This document shows positions 61,285 through 62,114 of a stretch of DNA of 62,114 bases, piece after piece. The notes beneath the pieces are model-generated. The model was not told the DNA's origin, did not search any database, and saw only the letters and a list, made by a program, of their open reading frames with translations. The stretch lies in NCBI RefSeq assembly GCF_020819595.1, contig NZ_JAJHNP010000035.1:1-62114 (forward strand). The letters are read 5' to 3'. Each line of letters opens with the position of its first letter. Within the stretch, counting starts at the first letter, position 1. A program made the position numbers and the translations under genes. The DNA is from Streptomyces barringtoniae. Lineage in GTDB: Bacteria > Actinomycetota > Actinomycetes > Streptomycetales > Streptomycetaceae.

Positions 61285-61459
61285 ACGGCAGACGCCGATG
61301 AGGGGTACGCCATCTGGAAGACGGACCTGACCGCGCCGCGGGAGCGGCGGCACACGGTCAAGCGGATCTACGACCGGCTGATGGATGAGCATGAAGCCGT
61401 CGACGTCTCGTACCGGATGGTCCGTGCCTACGTCGCCGCCCGCCGTGGGGAGATCCGGT
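61285..61459 (+). mobile_element. IS21-family IstA transposase remnant
   Basis: The plus strand reads EGYAIWKTDLTAPRERRHTVKRIYDRLMDEHEAVDVSYRMVRAYVAARRGEIR. This matches the APRKQRHTxxRxxxRLxxEH…VRxYV segment of IstA of IS21 elements, which precedes its DDE core. It stops where the ankyrin sequence begins on the other strand. Confidence 0.7.
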
Positions 61460-61461
61460 GG

Positions 61462-61887
61462 GCTTTCGTTGTGGGGTGCGCTCCTGCTGACCTGAGGATT
61501 TCGGCAGTGCCGGGGTGGGGGCCATTGTCCGCCCAGTCCTGCGGGGACCAGCCTGCGCCGTGGTCTTCGCGGAGGTTGGGATCGGCGCCATGCGCCAACA
61601 GTTCCCGGACCGTCGCGGTGTGCCTCCAGCAAGCAGCCGCGCACAGCGGTGTGCCCTCCGAGCCGGGGCCACTGCTTTCAGCGTCAGGGGAAGCCCCGGC
61701 CTCCATGAGCAAGCGGGCCACTTCGGCCTCTCCCTGCACCGATGCCCGGTACAGAGTGGTGCCGTCGGCGCTCTTTTCGCTCCGGACTTGCTCCACCGCG
61801 CAGCAGGGCCTCCGCGCTCCTGGCGTCACCTGACAGGATTGCCCCGAAAAGGCGGTGGGAGCGCTTCTTCTGCTGCCGCTGCTTCAT
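61462..61887 (-). pseudogene. Ankyrin-repeat protein, frameshifted and 3'-truncated
   Basis: From ATG 61887, MKQRQQKKRSHRLFGAILSGDARSAEALLRGGASPERK is the first ankyrin repeat. An extra A in a run near 61777 shifts the frame. The next frame continues SADGTTLYRASVQGEAEVARLLMEAGASPDAE…TPLCAAACWRHTATVRELLAHGADPNLRE…WSPQDWADNGPHPGTAEILRSAGA, two or three further repeats. The end joins the IS21 remnant. Ankyrin proteins mediate protein contacts; function unknown. Confidence 0.68.
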
Positions 61888-62114
61888 ATCCGGCGAGGCT
61901 AGCGATCATGGCTGCGCCAGAGCCACTCGTATCAGCATGCCGCTCGCGGTGGTCGGTCTTGTCGAACCTGTGGTCGGCCGGCTCGACGGTGATGCCGCCG
62001 GGCGGCTCCTTCCGACTGTCTGCAGCGCCATTTCTACAGGTACACCTGCCACCGCATCCGCCCGGAATGGCGGGGCGGGAGGGCGGCTCTCCGCCCAAGG
62101 AGGAGCACCGGGTT
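61888..62114. other. Window edge, no gene supported
   Basis: The minus strand near 61920-62050 reads SRKEPPGGITVEPADHRFDKTDHRERHADTSGSG, which is coding-like but without start or family. AAGGAGGAG at 62098-62106 could be the ribosome site of a plus-strand gene beginning beyond the edge. Confidence 0.3.

Overview
The window is high-GC actinobacterial DNA, almost certainly from a Streptomyces chromosome. The evidence is the strong G/C third-position bias, purine-rich ribosome sites of the AGGAG/AAGGAG type, frequent GTG starts, and the kinds of gene present: a SpoIIE-type phosphatase, a large LuxR/LAL ATPase regulator, a bacterial terpene cyclase, secreted YD-repeat proteins, a peptidase-inhibitor I36 protein, and many small TetR, GntR and XRE regulators. 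No rRNA, tRNA or CRISPR array was seen. The region looks like accessory or chromosome-arm DNA: roughly a quarter of the recognisable genes are truncated, frameshifted or interrupted, and remnants of at least five transposon families are scattered through it.

Layout, left to right. 0-2.4 kb: an aldehyde dehydrogenase gene followed by a ligase gene cut off after 19 codons and an IS630 scrap. 2.7-4.1 kb: a membrane SpoIIE phosphatase with an anti-sigma-type kinase domain. 4.5-6 kb: an antitoxin/Fic-like pair under a palindromic operator, then a cluster of very small ORFs. 6-8.6 kb: a two-gene redox/phosphatase operon divergent from a LysR regulator. 8.8-13.2 kb: a LAL regulator divergent from a class I terpene synthase. 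13.5-15 kb: two phage-like cell-wall hydrolases. 15.2-21.3 kb: an S8 subtilase with a small partner protein and an S53 sedolisin, separated by a truncated phosphoesterase and nested IS fragments. 21.4-24.9 kb: a large AT-richer membrane-anchored STAND-type NTPase, followed by a broken endonuclease VII-like gene. 25.7-33.2 kb: a two-domain FKBP lipoprotein, a small two-TM protein and a 2019-residue YD-repeat protein with an unusual cysteine-rich tip.

33.2-47.6 kb is mostly wreckage (MHS transporter, RHS, ABC transporter, DNA ligase, TnpC, RTX, APH and other fragments). It also holds intact genes: GNAT, a GntR-MFS pair, a DUF1259 lipoprotein and a dienelactone-hydrolase-like protein. An IS element with perfect 23-bp ends and a transposase dead by two stop codons lies at 43.9-45.5 kb. 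48.1-50.4 kb: a TetR regulator divergent from an ABM monooxygenase/VOC/DUF4267 group, with a tandem palindrome array between them. 50.8-54 kb: GNAT, a secreted I36 inhibitor and debris of defence-like genes (XRE and helicase fragments). 54-59.2 kb: a redox/detoxification cluster on the minus strand (SDR pseudogene, MmcQ/YjbR, quinone oxidoreductase, nitroreductase, PEP-mutase-like, carboxymuconolactone decarboxylase), divergent from a TetR gene with paired operators. 59.4-61.3 kb: an NhaA antiporter fused to a DsbA-like domain, then IS21 and ankyrin remnants.

The best candidates for something new are the YD-repeat protein tip with its adjacent two-TM protein (possible toxin/immunity), the lone membrane STAND NTPase (possible conflict/defence protein), and the S8 protease with its propeptide-like small partner. 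Functions are inferred by reading family motifs by eye; no database search was possible.
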